A DNA stretch of 64,000 bases from Eustoma russellianum (taxonomy: Eukaryota; Streptophyta; Magnoliopsida; Gentianales; Gentianaceae). Positions 54,281 through 64,000 of this stretch are shown here, piece after piece. The notes beneath the pieces are model-generated. The model saw nothing but the letters and a program-made list of their open reading frames with translations, had not been told where the DNA came from and searched no databases. Positions within the stretch are counted from its first letter, which is position 1. Every line of letters begins with the position of its first letter. Position numbers and translations under genes: made by a program. The stretch lies in assembly GCA_036186865.1 (NCBI GenBank), contig AP025062.1, forward strand, positions 26,165,437 through 26,229,436, given 5' to 3'.

Positions 54281-57041
54281 TGTTGAGAAATATGTTTGGA
54301 TAATTTTCAAAGTCATGATTTTAAGTGGTGAATTCTTAAAAATATCACATATAGTGTTTTAAGTGATTAAAAGTTGAAATAAAGTTGAAAGAAATGAAAA
54401 AGTGACATCGATCTCTACATAGATCTCTCACCCAGAGATCGATGTATACATATATCTCTACATAGATCTCTCAGCCAGAGATTGATGTACATCGATCTCT
54501 ACATGGATCGATCGATGTCATACTGAGGCAAAAGTTGAAACTCACTGTGAGACGTCGATCTCTCACGTGGATCGATTGACGTACTTCAGCCCCTCACGTG
54601 GATCGATTGACGTACGTTAGCCCCTCACTTGGATCGATCCACGTCTCACAGAATGTTTAAGGTTTTTCGAAATATTTTTCTAAAATGTGTTAAAATGATT
54701 GTTTTCATTTTTATATGATTTATACATGCTCATTATGTGAATCTTATGTGATTTTGATGATTTTAAATGTATTGTGACTAACGTGCCTTGGAAGTTTCTA
54801 CAGCTTACCAAAAAGGGCAAAATTGGTATTTTGATTTTTGTAGGAACATCACATGGTGAAAATATTTCAAGTATGTATTCTCATTATATTTATCATGACA
54901 AAGGTGATATCATGAGTATTTATGACCATCCGGGTCATTTCTGGAGTTTTCATATACCAGGGGTATTTTGGTCATTTTACCCCGAGGGTATTTTTGGTAT
55001 TTTCACTCAAAGAATCTCTTGAGCATATTATTATCTTCATTCTGGAGCTGATTTATTTTTAACTTGAAGATAATATGGTGATTCTTTATCTTATTCTCTC
55101 ACATGATGATATTGTTGACTATAGCTGGATATGTGACGATTTGAGATGTCACATTCTATTTTTTCTTGAAGACCCTCTTATATATGTTATAAGAGCATAT
55201 TATTCATCATTATTCAGAGATATTAAAGGTGTCAAAGGTGTGGAAATATTCATGACATATAAAAAGAAATATTGGGAATTTCGGTGTTACACGTTGACAT
55301 AATCTTGTCAACTATTATCTATGGATTTCTTCTTCAAAAATATGAGTTGCTCCACATATATATATGTTGAAAAACTTGTATATTCAGATGTATATGATGG
55401 TGTATTCATTTTGTGAGTTGGAGACAAGTGGACTAACCAAAAAGGAGCTAGTTGGCAAAAATTGCCAACTTGGAATTTTCTAAATATAGCCAATGGCTAT
55501 ATGGCTTTTCTTGGCAGATTTTTTGAGTCAAAATGGAGCTCTCAAATGTCTTATTATTGTGCTTGGAGTTGGGGATATTTTGGTGGTATTATCCTTTCTT
55601 ATTTTATTAAGGAAAATCAAAATTTATTTGTGGAAAATTGGAATGTAGCCAACGGCTACTTCTCATTCTTGGAGCTGAATTTTGTGTTTGAATTCTTCAA
55701 ATTCCACATGCCTATTCTTGTGCCAAGAAGTTGAGGGGATAATGGAGTATTATCCCTTGCTATTATCTTCACATTTTCAAGATAATTCCAAGTCATTTTT
55801 GAGCTTAAACTTTCGGCCAAATGGAGTTGCCAAGGTGGACCGATTATGTTGTCTTATTTTGCCAAGTGTACAAGGTCAACCAATGATGAGAAGACATTTA
55901 GACTTGATGATGAGGATGGTGACACATTGGAAATCTTATCTCTAAGGCTCATCTCACACTATAAATAGAGGCAATGGTGAAGAAGATGAAACACACTTGA
56001 AGCTCACAAGCATTTGTTGAATTTTATCTTCATCTTCTTGTTGTTATTGTTTCATTCTTTGTAGCAAAGGTGTCCTTGTTGTTTTTGTTGTGCTACAAGC
56101 CTCTTGAACTTCATTTTTAAGATTGATTAGCCATTCTTATAAGGCTACATCAATAGGTGGTAGAGGTGTTGCAACTAAGTGTTGCTTAGAAGGTGATTAT
56201 CTAAGTCTTGAGTAGGGTTGGTGTATAACCCAAGGATCAAGCTTGGTTCTTGTTGTAAGGTGATTCATTTGATAGTGAAATCCAAGGAAAGGTGTTGCTT
56301 GGGACTGGAGTAGGTCACATTGACCGAACCAGAATAAATCTTCGGTGTTCTTGTCTTGTTTCTTCATTTCTATTTTCTGCCCGTTTTTACTGCAGTTTTA
56401 CACAACTCTCACAATTTGAAAAAATAGCTAAACACTTTCAAAATTTGTGATTTTTGGTGGAGTTATACTTCAGACTGTTATCTTTCATTTGCAATAAGAA
56501 TCACTTGATTTGAGCAAGGGAAAGTTAGTCTTTCAGTCTTTGCAAGATAACTGCTCTAATCTTGCTGCAATCTGACCAGTTTTGAGAAAACATGAATTCT
56601 GTATTTATCAAGAATTGTTTAAGGTCAGACCCTTTGGAAACATCATCTACACATCCTAAGGAGTGTTTTGACATAAAGATCAACCTTTTTGGTTGAATAT
56701 TCAAAAGAAACATGTTTTGTAAAATCAGCAACATTCTGTCTAATTCTGTCCAGATTGACCATCTGAATCTTTTTATTTGTTTGAAGGGTTAAACGATCTT
56801 ATTTTTGTCTGAGTTTTGGACAGAGTCTTGTTAACACATTGAAGTTAAATTCTGGAAAGTTTCATAATGTTTGGAGTTGTGTACAATTATTTGTGAATTT
56901 TTGAAAAATGGATTCTGAATCTGAGGTGGTCTCAGATTCTGTTTTTAAAGGGGATTTTTACAAAGGGTTGTAGTGCAATTTCAGCTAACCACTATTCACC
57001 CCTCCCTCTAGTGGTGTATATTGCAGGTACACGGTCCAACA
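54281..57041 (+). repeat. 3' LTR of element H (2.76 kb)
   Basis: Starts TGTTGAGAAATATG after the purine tract and ends GGTCCAACA, giving complementary ends TGTTG...CAACA. The palindrome zone is at about 54400-54650, with a TATA-like ACTATAAATAGAGG at about 55959. The last 479 bp match 38145-38624. No second full copy is present, so the length is inferred from the tract and the termini. Reading frames inside (for example 54774-55022) look like translated LTR, not genes. Confidence 0.78.
54400..54655. repeat. Palindrome zone in H 3' LTR
   Basis: Repeated ATCGATCTCTACATAGATCT, CAGAGATCGATG, TGGATCGATCGATG, GTGAGACGTCGATCTCTCAC and GTGGATCGATTGACGTAC (twice). Related in wording to the G array but less regular. 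Confidence 0.85.
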
Positions 57042-57436
57042 AGGCTGATCCAACAAGATTACGGAGGAGTGCAGTTGCAATGTGCATAGTAGGAAAGGAA
57101 GAAGAAAAGAGTACCGCGGGAAAGTTTAAATAGATATGAAATAATTGTTTTACCCTTTTTAATTTTAATAGTCTAGTATTAGCTGAAAGGACAATTATGT
57201 AATTTTGGTAGGGCAGTTATTTTCTTTTTCTTCCTTATACATATTCTGGCTCGTTCAACGATTTGCATAATCAAGAAATCAAAGGCTCACATTTTAAATT
57301 TCTCTCTCTCCTATGAACATTCTTACTTCTTGATTCATATTGAGTGTTCTTGATCTTTATATCAAGATTCTGTGATGAGTTTTGCTTGATGTGTTTCGAT
57401 TACTGTTTGAATTAGTTTTTTGTTGAATGTTTCACA
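57042..57436 (+). repeat. 5' LTR of copia F, start missing
   Basis: Matches 62250-62645 (AGGCTGATCCAACAAGATTA to ATGTTTCACA). The primer site follows immediately. Confidence 0.88.
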
Positions 57437-57473
57437 TGGTATCAGAGCTCTAACTCCTCGCATTTGATGAATT

Positions 57474-58550
57474 TTGGTACATTCATGGTTGCGAATCAAA
57501 AATCTCCTTTCTCTTCTTCCAATAACTCCCAATCTTACTCATATAGATCCTTCCGAGAATCCTTTGTACATTCACCCGAGTGATAGTCCATCTCTGGTTC
57601 TAGTTCAGCTGCTGTTAGACGGAAATAACTTGTACAGTTGGAGTAGGGCGTTTCGCAGAGCTTTGGAGTCTAAGAACAAGGTAGGTTTCATAACATGTAT
57701 AATTTTTAAACCTGTAGAAACCAATCGTAGATTTGTCGCTTGGACTAAAGAAAATAATATGGTGGCCTCTTGGATAGTTAATTCGGTGATCTCATCTATT
57801 GCACAGAGTATTATGTGGTTCGATCATGCTTTAGACATTTGGAATATATTTAGATTGTCAGATTTGCAAGAACATTTTTATGCTACTAAACACGAAAATA
57901 ACTCTGTCACTCAGTATTACACATGCTTGAAGGTAATTTAGGAAGAACTTGTGGTGATGAGCTCTATATCCAACTGTTTGTGCAATCGTTGCATTTGTAA
58001 TATCTCTAGTCACATAAAAAAGTTTATTGAAGATGACTATGTCACTAGGTTCATGAAAGGATTGAATGATGAGTTTGAACCTGTAAAGTCTCAGGTCATA
58101 TTGATGTGTCCCCTTCCTGATCTAAGGACTACGTTTGCCATGGCTGTCAAATTGGTGATAAAACTGAATTACACAACTGCACAAGGCCAGTTTACGAACA
58201 ATCCATCTGTTGTGTTGAGTACGAATGGTGGTAACACAAGGCTTGGTACTTATGATGTTAGGCCAACTGGTCAAGGATACGGTGAGAACTGGTACAAACC
58301 AGCAGGGAGAGGTTTTAGAAAAGACTCCCAAAAACCTATGTGTACTCACTGTAATATGCGAGGACATACATTGGATAGGTGCTATAAGAAGCACGATTAT
58401 CCTCCTGGATTTAAGCCTAGAGGACAAGTGAATTGTGTTGAAGGAAACTTGTATGTTAGTCGTGAGGGAGGAAATTACTGTCAGACTGATTATGAGCCTT
58501 ATCAGAATACTGAATTGGTCCAGGATTGTCTATTGAAAAAATCATCATAG
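57474..58550 (+). pseudogene. Copia F gag
   Basis: 57530-57720 reads HIDPSENPLYIHPSDSPSLV, DGNNLYSWSRAFRRALESKN and KVGFI. Then NNMVASWIVNSVISSIAQSI and FRLSDLQEHFYATKHE to a stop at 57941. 57951-58550 continues with CNRCICNISSHIKKFIEDDY, VTRFMKGLNDEFEPVKSQVI and the CCHC knuckle CTHCNMRGHTLDRCYKKHDY. One stop separates the two halves. Confidence 0.85.
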
Positions 58551-58739
58551 GTAATTTCTTCATTCACAAAAGAGCAATGTAATCAACTAATCAATTTGTT
58601 ACAGGAACATAGAAACAAGGGACATATGGAAGGCAATGTATAGACTGAGGAAATCAAAGGACACCATGCTATGATGTCAGCTCAACAAGCTAATACGTCT
58701 ACTAAGCAGCCAGGTAATGTATCACATAATGTTTTGTGC

Positions 58740-59130
58740 ACATGAATTTTGGATTATGGTGCCACAGATCACATATGTTGTTCATTGTCCTCATTTGAAT
58801 CATATCACTCAGTCAAGTCCATGTCTGTCAAGTTTCCTCATAATGTCCTTGCACCTGTTACACATATGGGCACTGTCTGCCTTAGCCCATTTCTAACCAT
58901 ATATAATGCTCTATATGTACCTTCCTTTGCCTTTAATATGTTGTCTTTGAGTGATCTTACAGAAAGAGGTGATATTGAGTTGGCCTTTCACTCAAATTCA
59001 TGTCTGATACAGGACCATTTAAGCAAGAAGATGATTGGTTCAGCTAGGGTGAACCAAGGCTTGTATCATCTGCTTGGCAGCATCTCACCTTCGCTTCATC
59101 TGTTCCTCATGTTCTCAAGCTTACGTTGTT
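58740..59130 (+). pseudogene. Copia F protease region
   Basis: Reads LDYGATDHICCSLSSFESYH, with Tyr for the Ser of D-S-G-A-T-D-H, then VKFPHNVLAPVTHMGTVCLS and LYVPSFAFNMLSLSDLTERG. Confidence 0.85.
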
Positions 59131-60300
59131 GAGTCTTCAGATCCCTTTCTTTGGCATTCAAGGCTTGGGCATTTGTCGTCAGCCAGGTCGGTAGAAATCA
59201 GCAAGACAGATCCTCAAGTTGATGCATCCTTTTATTCCTCTTCTTGTACCATATGCTCGTTAGCCAAACACAAAAGAGCTCCTTTTCCTTCTTCTGTTTC
59301 AGTTTCTAAGTCACCCTTTTCTCTTGTACATATGGATATATGTGGTCTATATAAACACCCTAAAATGTATAGACAACAGTATTTTCTTACAATTTTTGAT
59401 GATTACACAAGATACGTTTGGATCTACCTCATGAAATCAAAATAAGAAACAAGAAGCATTGTTGAAAGTTTCTATACATATGTTCATGTTCATTTTGATA
59501 TTGCCATCAAAATCATTAGAACCGATAATGGAGCTTAATTTAAAATGAATCAGTTCTATGCATCTAAAGGAATCCTACACCAAACCAGTTGCATGTATAT
59601 CCCTTAGCAAAATGGTTTAGTTGAGCGCAAGCATCAACACATCCTCAATGTAGCTAAAGACTTGAAGTTCCATGAAAATATGCCAATCACTTATTGGGGT
59701 TTTTATGTCCAGCATGTTGTATACCTTATCAACATCACTCCATCACCTTTGCTAAGGCATAATACCCCGTATGAACTGTTATATAAGAAAGCTCCAACGT
59801 ACAGTCACCTTAAGGTGTTTGGGTGTCTTTGTTGTGCACACCTCCCCTTAAGGAGAAGTTTTCTGTCAAGTCAAAGAGAAGCATCTTTCTTGATCTCTCT
59901 CATGTCACAAAAGGCTATATTCTTCATGACTTGACCACTAAAGACATCTTTATCTCTATGGATGTCATATTTCATGAAAGCATATTCCCTTATTTATCCA
60001 ACCATGAGCCTATGTCTAAAGATTCCCATGCACCTTCCCCACCTTTGCCTGCCTCAGCACTCCCTTCTGATACAGTACTTGATTCCCATTCCAACTCCTT
60101 CCCTCTATATTATAAGCATCCTATTCCTTAAAATCCTTTTTCACCAACCAGATGTGATCCATCTAGGTCCACAACTAGGGGGGACATGACCATCAATCAC
60201 TTGATCCAGCCCCGGATGCAGCTTCAGAAACTTCAGATACATCATTTTCTTCTCATTCTTCATCTCAGCGTCCCTCTGAAAATGATTCCAGAGACATTCA
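59074..60300 (+). pseudogene. Copia F GAG-pre-integrase, integrase and linker
   Basis: SSDPFLWHSRLGHLSSARSV and CTICSLAKHKRAPF (HHCC region), LVHMDICGLY, QQYFLTIFDDYTRYVWIYLM with a stop at about 59443. Then degraded RTDNGA and HQTSCMYIP, GLVERKHQHILNVAKDL, ITYWGFYVQHVVYLINITPS and YSHLKVFGCLCCAHLPL. A Ser/Pro/His-rich linker follows to about 60300. Confidence 0.83.
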
Positions 60301-60304
60301 AGAG

Positions 60305-62040
60305 ATGCCTATCAGCTCCATACATATTGATGTTCCTATACCCATACCTCAGAGAACTAGACATATTCCACCATACCTTAAAGAATACTATTGTAATCAA
60401 GTACAATCAAGCTCTTCTTCTTCTTCTTCTTCTTCTTATTCTTCTTCTTCTGTCCTGTCACCTGCATCACAAACTGGCACTACACCACACTCACTTCAGA
60501 AATACTTCTCTTTGGAATCTTTGGGACCAAAATACAAAACATATGCATTAAATATTAGTGTGCATACAAAACCTAACTCTTATGTAGAGGCAGCTAGCTC
60601 TGTTGAATGGCAGAAAGCAACGGACAGTGAAATTGCAGCTTTGGAAGCAAACAACACCTGGATAATGACTGAGTTGCCTCTAGGTAAGCAACCTATAGGA
60701 TGTAGATGGGTTTACAAAGTTAAACACACTCCTGATGGATCTGTGGAGAGCTACAAGGCAAGACTAGTGGCAAAAGGGATATATACACAGCAGTTAGGGG
60801 TGGACTATCAGGAGACATTTTCTCCAGTTGCAAAGATGACTACAGTGAGATTGGTGTTGGCCTTGGCATCAAAGCTCAACTGGTATGTGTATCAACTGGA
60901 TGTGAATAATGCCTTTTTACATGGTGATTTTACATGAGGATATATATATGGTTCCCCCTCTTGGAATGTTAACAGAACATCCTAATGTTGCTTGCAAATT
61001 ACAAAAATCATTGTATGGCTTGAAACAGGCTAGTAGAGAATGGAATGCCAAGTTGATAAACTTTCTACTTTCTCAAGGGTTCTCACAGTCAAAGAATGAC
61101 TATATATTATTCACCAAGCTATCAGATAATTCCTTGTTAGTGTTGTTAGTGTATGTAGATGATGTTATTGTGGCATGTAAAAATTTGCATGAAATTGAGG
61201 ATATTAAGAGAGCATTAAATCAGAAGTTCAAAATAAAGGATCTGGGAAGCCTAAGATATTTTCTTGGCATTGAAGTGGCTAGATCATCCAAAGGGATGGT
61301 ACTTAACCTGAGAAAATATGCTTTGGAGCTATTGGAGGAGACATACTTCTTGGGATCTAAGCATATGGCAACACCTATGGAAAGCCATGTCAAGCTGGAG
61401 CATAATGATTCAAACTTGTTGGACAGTGCTAGGGAAACTGATATACATTATAATTACTAGGCCTAATATTGCCTTCAGTGTACAACAATTGAGCCAGTTT
61501 TTGAATTGTCCTACTATAAATCATTTAAGAGCTGCACATAGAGTCTTAAGCTACTTAAGGGGTTCTGTTGGTCAAGGGATCCTATTGCCTAGCACTGGTG
61601 AGTTGAAATTGAAGGGGTTTGTGGATTCAGACTGAGCATGATGTCAAGAGACCAGTAGATCTATTACTGGATATTGTGTATTCTTGGGAGACAGCCTGAT
61701 ATCCTGGAAGGCAAAGAAGCAAACTATGGTATCCAAGTCCTCAACAGAGGCAAAATATAGAGCAATGGCCTCAGCTGTGTGTGAAGTGCAGTGGCTGCTT
61801 TACTTGGCCAAAGATTTAAAGATTACTGAAACAGAACTAGTTGAATTATCTTGTGATAGCAAGAGTGCGTTGTACGTTGCTGAGAATCCTATGTTTCATG
61901 AAAGGACGAAACACATAGAAATAGATTGCAACATAGTGAGGGGCAAGGTGCAACAACGTGTGATTAAATTGATGCCAGTTAAAACGCAATTCCAGTTAGC
62001 AGATACATTTACTAAGGCATTGGATAGAGAGATTGAATGA
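60305..62040 (+). pseudogene. Copia F reverse transcriptase and RNase H
   Basis: RT from about 60600: SVEWQKATDSEIAALEANNT, KQPIGCRWVYKVKHTPDGSV, VDYQETFSPVAKMTTVRLVL, YQLDVNNAFLHGDF, then a one-base frame change at about 60932. It continues HEDIYMVPPLGM, KSLYGLKQASREWNAKLINF, LVYVDDVIVACKN (intact Y-V-D-D) and DLGSLRYFLGIEVARSSKGM. After another break RPNIAFSVQQLSQFLNCPTI, then RNase H GFVDSD, SKSSTEAKYRAMASAVCEVQ, SCDSKSALYVAENPMFHERT and KHIEIDCNIV to a stop at 62040. A (TCT)n-encoded Ser run is at 60410-60450. Confidence 0.87.
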
Positions 62041-62098
62041 GCTGGTCAAGAGGCCGGGAGCATACAATATATATATGGTAGGCTGAGCTTGAGGGCGG

Positions 62099-62645
62099 CT
62101 GTTACAAGACGAGCCCTGCAATGGTTGGAGAAGTGAGGCTGTAGTTGTTGATCCAGGGACGAATTCATGACAGAGTAAAGCAGAATCGTTGGATTAAGAT
62201 CTTAATCTACGGTGTCTATTGGTTGGAAGTAAAGAGATCACGTGGGGGCAGGCTGATCCAACAAGATTATAGAGGAGTGCAGTTGCAAGGTGCAGAGCAG
62301 GAAAGGAAGAAGAAAGGAGTACCGCGGGAAAGTTTGAATAGATGTGAAATGACAGTTTTACCCCTTTTAATTGTAATAGTCCAGTATTAGCTGAAAGTGC
62401 AATTATGTAATTTCGACAGAGCAGTTACTTTCTTCTTCTTCCTTGTACATATTCTGACTCGTTCGACGATTTGCATAATCAAGAAATCAAAGGCTCACAT
62501 TTTCAATTTCTCTCTCTCCTCTGAACATTCTTACTTCTTGATTCGTATCTTGTGTTATTGATTCTTCAAATCAAGATTCTGTGATAAGTTTTGCTTGATG
62601 TTTTTCGATTACTGTTTGAATTAATTCGTTGTTGAATGTTTCACA
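62099..62645 (+). repeat. 3' LTR of copia F
   Basis: 547 bp, TGTTACAAGACGAGCC directly after the purine tract and ending ATGTTTCACA. It defines the ~150 bp missing from the 5' copy. Confidence 0.85.
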
Positions 62646-63246
62646 AGTGGCAAGCTCCATATACATGTCTTCATTCCAGCTGCGTTTCGCAGGAGTTGTA
62701 TGTGTTTTATAACCCAAGTCATGGGTTGTAGATGTTCCGTGCTGGTTGGACTTGCTGCAAGACTGGAATATTCGCCAAAAACATGTCATATGGATCCGAA
62801 TGCGTTTGGGATTGGATGCTAGACTGACTTCCTTGAGCTTTTAGGCTGCTTTTATTTTCGCTGCTTATGTTCGGTTCAGTTGCTTTTGGACAACAATAGT
62901 AGTTTAGTTATGATTGTTTCAGAAATTTTTATAATTCGTACCCTATTTATAAAAATTCTTATTAAAACTATAATATTTTTATATAATTTCCCGTCTAATG
63001 CTTTATATGTTATACTACTTCTCTTTTTAACAGCCATTAGAATTCTCAGGGACAAATTAAAGCCATAAACTTTGAGTCATGTCGGGCTTCTTAATCAGAA
63101 GCTAATTGCCCTATTTCTTTTTCTTGATTCGAATGACTAAATATCTTTGTTAGTCGCATAATAAAAACAAATTCTCTTACTTGTATTAAATCTAGTTTAG
63201 CTCAAAATGACGTGCGTAAAAAGGTAAGTAGCAGGGCGGCTGAGAC
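62646..63246. other. Unassigned sequence after copia F
   Basis: 62646-62870 has short open stretches (for example LHIHVFIPAAFRRSCM) that may belong to the L1 3' end or to older host sequence. I cannot identify them. The rest is AT-rich without a recognisable gene. Confidence 0.4.
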
Positions 63247-63554
63247 TAGGGCTGTAAATGAACCAAGCCGTTCGGTTGTTCGGCTCGTTTAGTTCGGGCT
63301 CGAGCTCGAGCTCGGCTCGGATAAAAGGTTAATGAACAGAGCTTGAACACCCTTTTCTGTTCGAGCTCGGTAAATAGCACCGTTCGTTTAAGGTGTTCGA
63401 CTCGTTAATGTTGTTCGTTGAGTTAAACGAACCAAGCTTGAACAAGTAAATATGTTCGTTTAAATAAACGAACAAGCTCGGCTCGTTCGCTAAGTTAAAT
63501 GAACAGAGCTTGAACAACACAATGCTCGGCTCGTTCGGCTCGTTTACAGCCCTA
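63247..63554. mobile_element. hAT-like MITE with TAGGGCTGTAAA termini
   Basis: Starts TAGGGCTGTAAATGAACCAA and ends CGGCTCGTTTACAGCCCTA, inverted over about 20 bp. The interior is rich in GCTCGGCTCG and TTCGTTTAA words that also fold back. TAGGGCTGTAAA ends are typical of plant hAT-type MITEs. A clean 8 bp duplication is not visible. Confidence 0.75.
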
Positions 63555-64000
63555 CGACTGACTAAGGAGAATTGTGTGTCTCTTAAATTAATAGGTATCA
63601 TTTTACCATATTAGAATCGACATAGTCATTTGGGTTCTGATGAATAAAGTAATATTGGTCCTTCCAATGTTTTCGGAATGAAAATCCCTTTTCCTGAAAA
63701 CTGAAAAAAGTGCATGTCTAGGTATCATACTATATGATTCTTTGCCAAAAATGTGGACATAATTAATCTTTCGGGTTCGAAAATTGACTTACCAAAATTT
63801 CAGAAGGCTTTTGGTTATGTTCCTATAAGACTGCCTTGAATTTTTACACATTTTGATTTTAAAATGGTCAACGATTAACATATTAACCATTTTGGTAATT
63901 AATAACCAATAAGAGATAAGCATGAGCATTTGTGCTTTTTTTATTTGTTTATATCTTATTTATTAATGGTTACTTCTCTATCCTAAAATATCATCACTTT
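63555..64000. other. Spacer without recognised features
   Basis: AT-rich. I see no coding region, RNA or repeat. Confidence 0.5.

Larger units (their letters stand above)
38145..57041 (+). mobile_element. Sirevirus-like copia H (outer element), split by element G
   Basis: Order: partial 5' LTR (38145-38624), iMet primer site at 38627, gag, protease, integrase, RT, RNase H (split at 43873/53739 by G), three purine tracts, and a long 3' LTR (54281-57041). By eye the shared 480 bp of the LTRs differ at roughly 5-6%, older than G. Protein similarity to G and the paired Gag plus extended coiled C-terminal region suggest the Sirevirus group. Many stops. No target duplication is visible because the 5' LTR is truncated. 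Confidence 0.87.
57042..62645 (+). mobile_element. Copia retrotransposon F, lightly truncated and broken
   Basis: Order: 5' LTR lacking its first ~150 bp, primer site at 57437 (TGGTATCAGAGCTC), gag, protease, integrase, RT, RNase H, purine tract GCTTGAGGGCGG, 3' LTR. LTR copies differ by roughly 7-8% by eye, so it is old. The left end directly abuts the LTR of element H and no target duplication is found. Confidence 0.88.

Noticed and set aside
54774..55022. An 82-residue ORF and neighbours (55075-55302, 55462-55734) as host genes
   Set aside because: They lie inside the H LTR, have no recognised domain and are not flanked by gene signals.
62571..62870. Assigning 62646-62870 to the L1 3' end
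   Set aside because: Short readable stretches exist in several frames, but none shows a motif I can identify, and the junctions on both sides are rearranged.

Overview
The window is a gene-poor, repeat-dense stretch of a flowering-plant nuclear genome, most likely a eudicot. It shows plant-type Ty1/copia, Sirevirus-like and Ty3/gypsy LTR retrotransposons primed by initiator-Met tRNA, plant L1 and RTE LINEs, Mutator- and hAT-type MITEs, AT-rich spacers and microsatellites. I find no intact host gene, tRNA, rRNA or prokaryotic feature. Almost every long reading frame is retrotransposon gag or pol, and most are broken.

Layout. 1-1042: tail of a decayed Ty3/gypsy pol, then its polypurine tract and the start of its 3' LTR. 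About 2230-5540: a decayed RTE-type LINE on + that carries a ~440 bp insert (4642-5080) of accD-like and family-B DNA polymerase-like pieces of organellar type. 5541-8230: spacer with microsatellites, a 99 bp tandem duplication, a large inverted repeat and the first Mutator-type MITE. From about 8440 one plant L1 LINE (+) acts as a scaffold. Its ORF1 (8440-9207), endonuclease/linker (18442-19334), reverse transcriptase (26963-28588) and zinc-binding/3' part (37581-38144) are separated by other elements.

Insertions into the L1. Copia A (-, 9208-10830, truncated). Copia B (+, 10840-18441), itself split by a 2.6 kb solo LTR (11456-14048, TSD TGAAA). Copia C (+, 19335-26957, TSD AATGC), split by the nearly complete copia D (-, 21520-26838, TSD CTTTA). 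A young non-autonomous Ty3/gypsy element E (-, 28589-37575, TSD TTTTT) with 3 kb LTRs. A Sirevirus-like copia H (+, 38145-57041) containing a second, younger Sirevirus-like copia G (43874-53738, TSD TTAAA). Copia F (+, 57042-62645) abuts H. The window ends with unassigned sequence and an hAT-like MITE (63247-63554).

Most unusual content. (1) Both LTRs of element E carry fragments of two host genes, an aspartyl aminopeptidase (M18) and a pentatricopeptide-repeat protein, joined in one frame and in the sense orientation of the element, plus a Mutator-type MITE. (2) The LTR of Sirevirus G has a 52 bp periodic array of two alternating palindromes whose arms vary while staying self-complementary. 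Related palindromes occur in H, and the solo LTR has an unrelated 82 bp palindromic array. (3) The RTE LINE holds the organelle/mitochondrial-plasmid-like filler. (4) Four ~183 bp foldback MITEs occur, two with perfect 9 bp duplications at independent sites.

The genes do not form a pathway. They are element-encoded replication functions: gag for the particle, aspartic protease, integrase, reverse transcriptase and RNase H. Target duplications and LTR divergence give an insertion order: L1, then B, C, H and F, then the solo LTR, G and D, and finally E.
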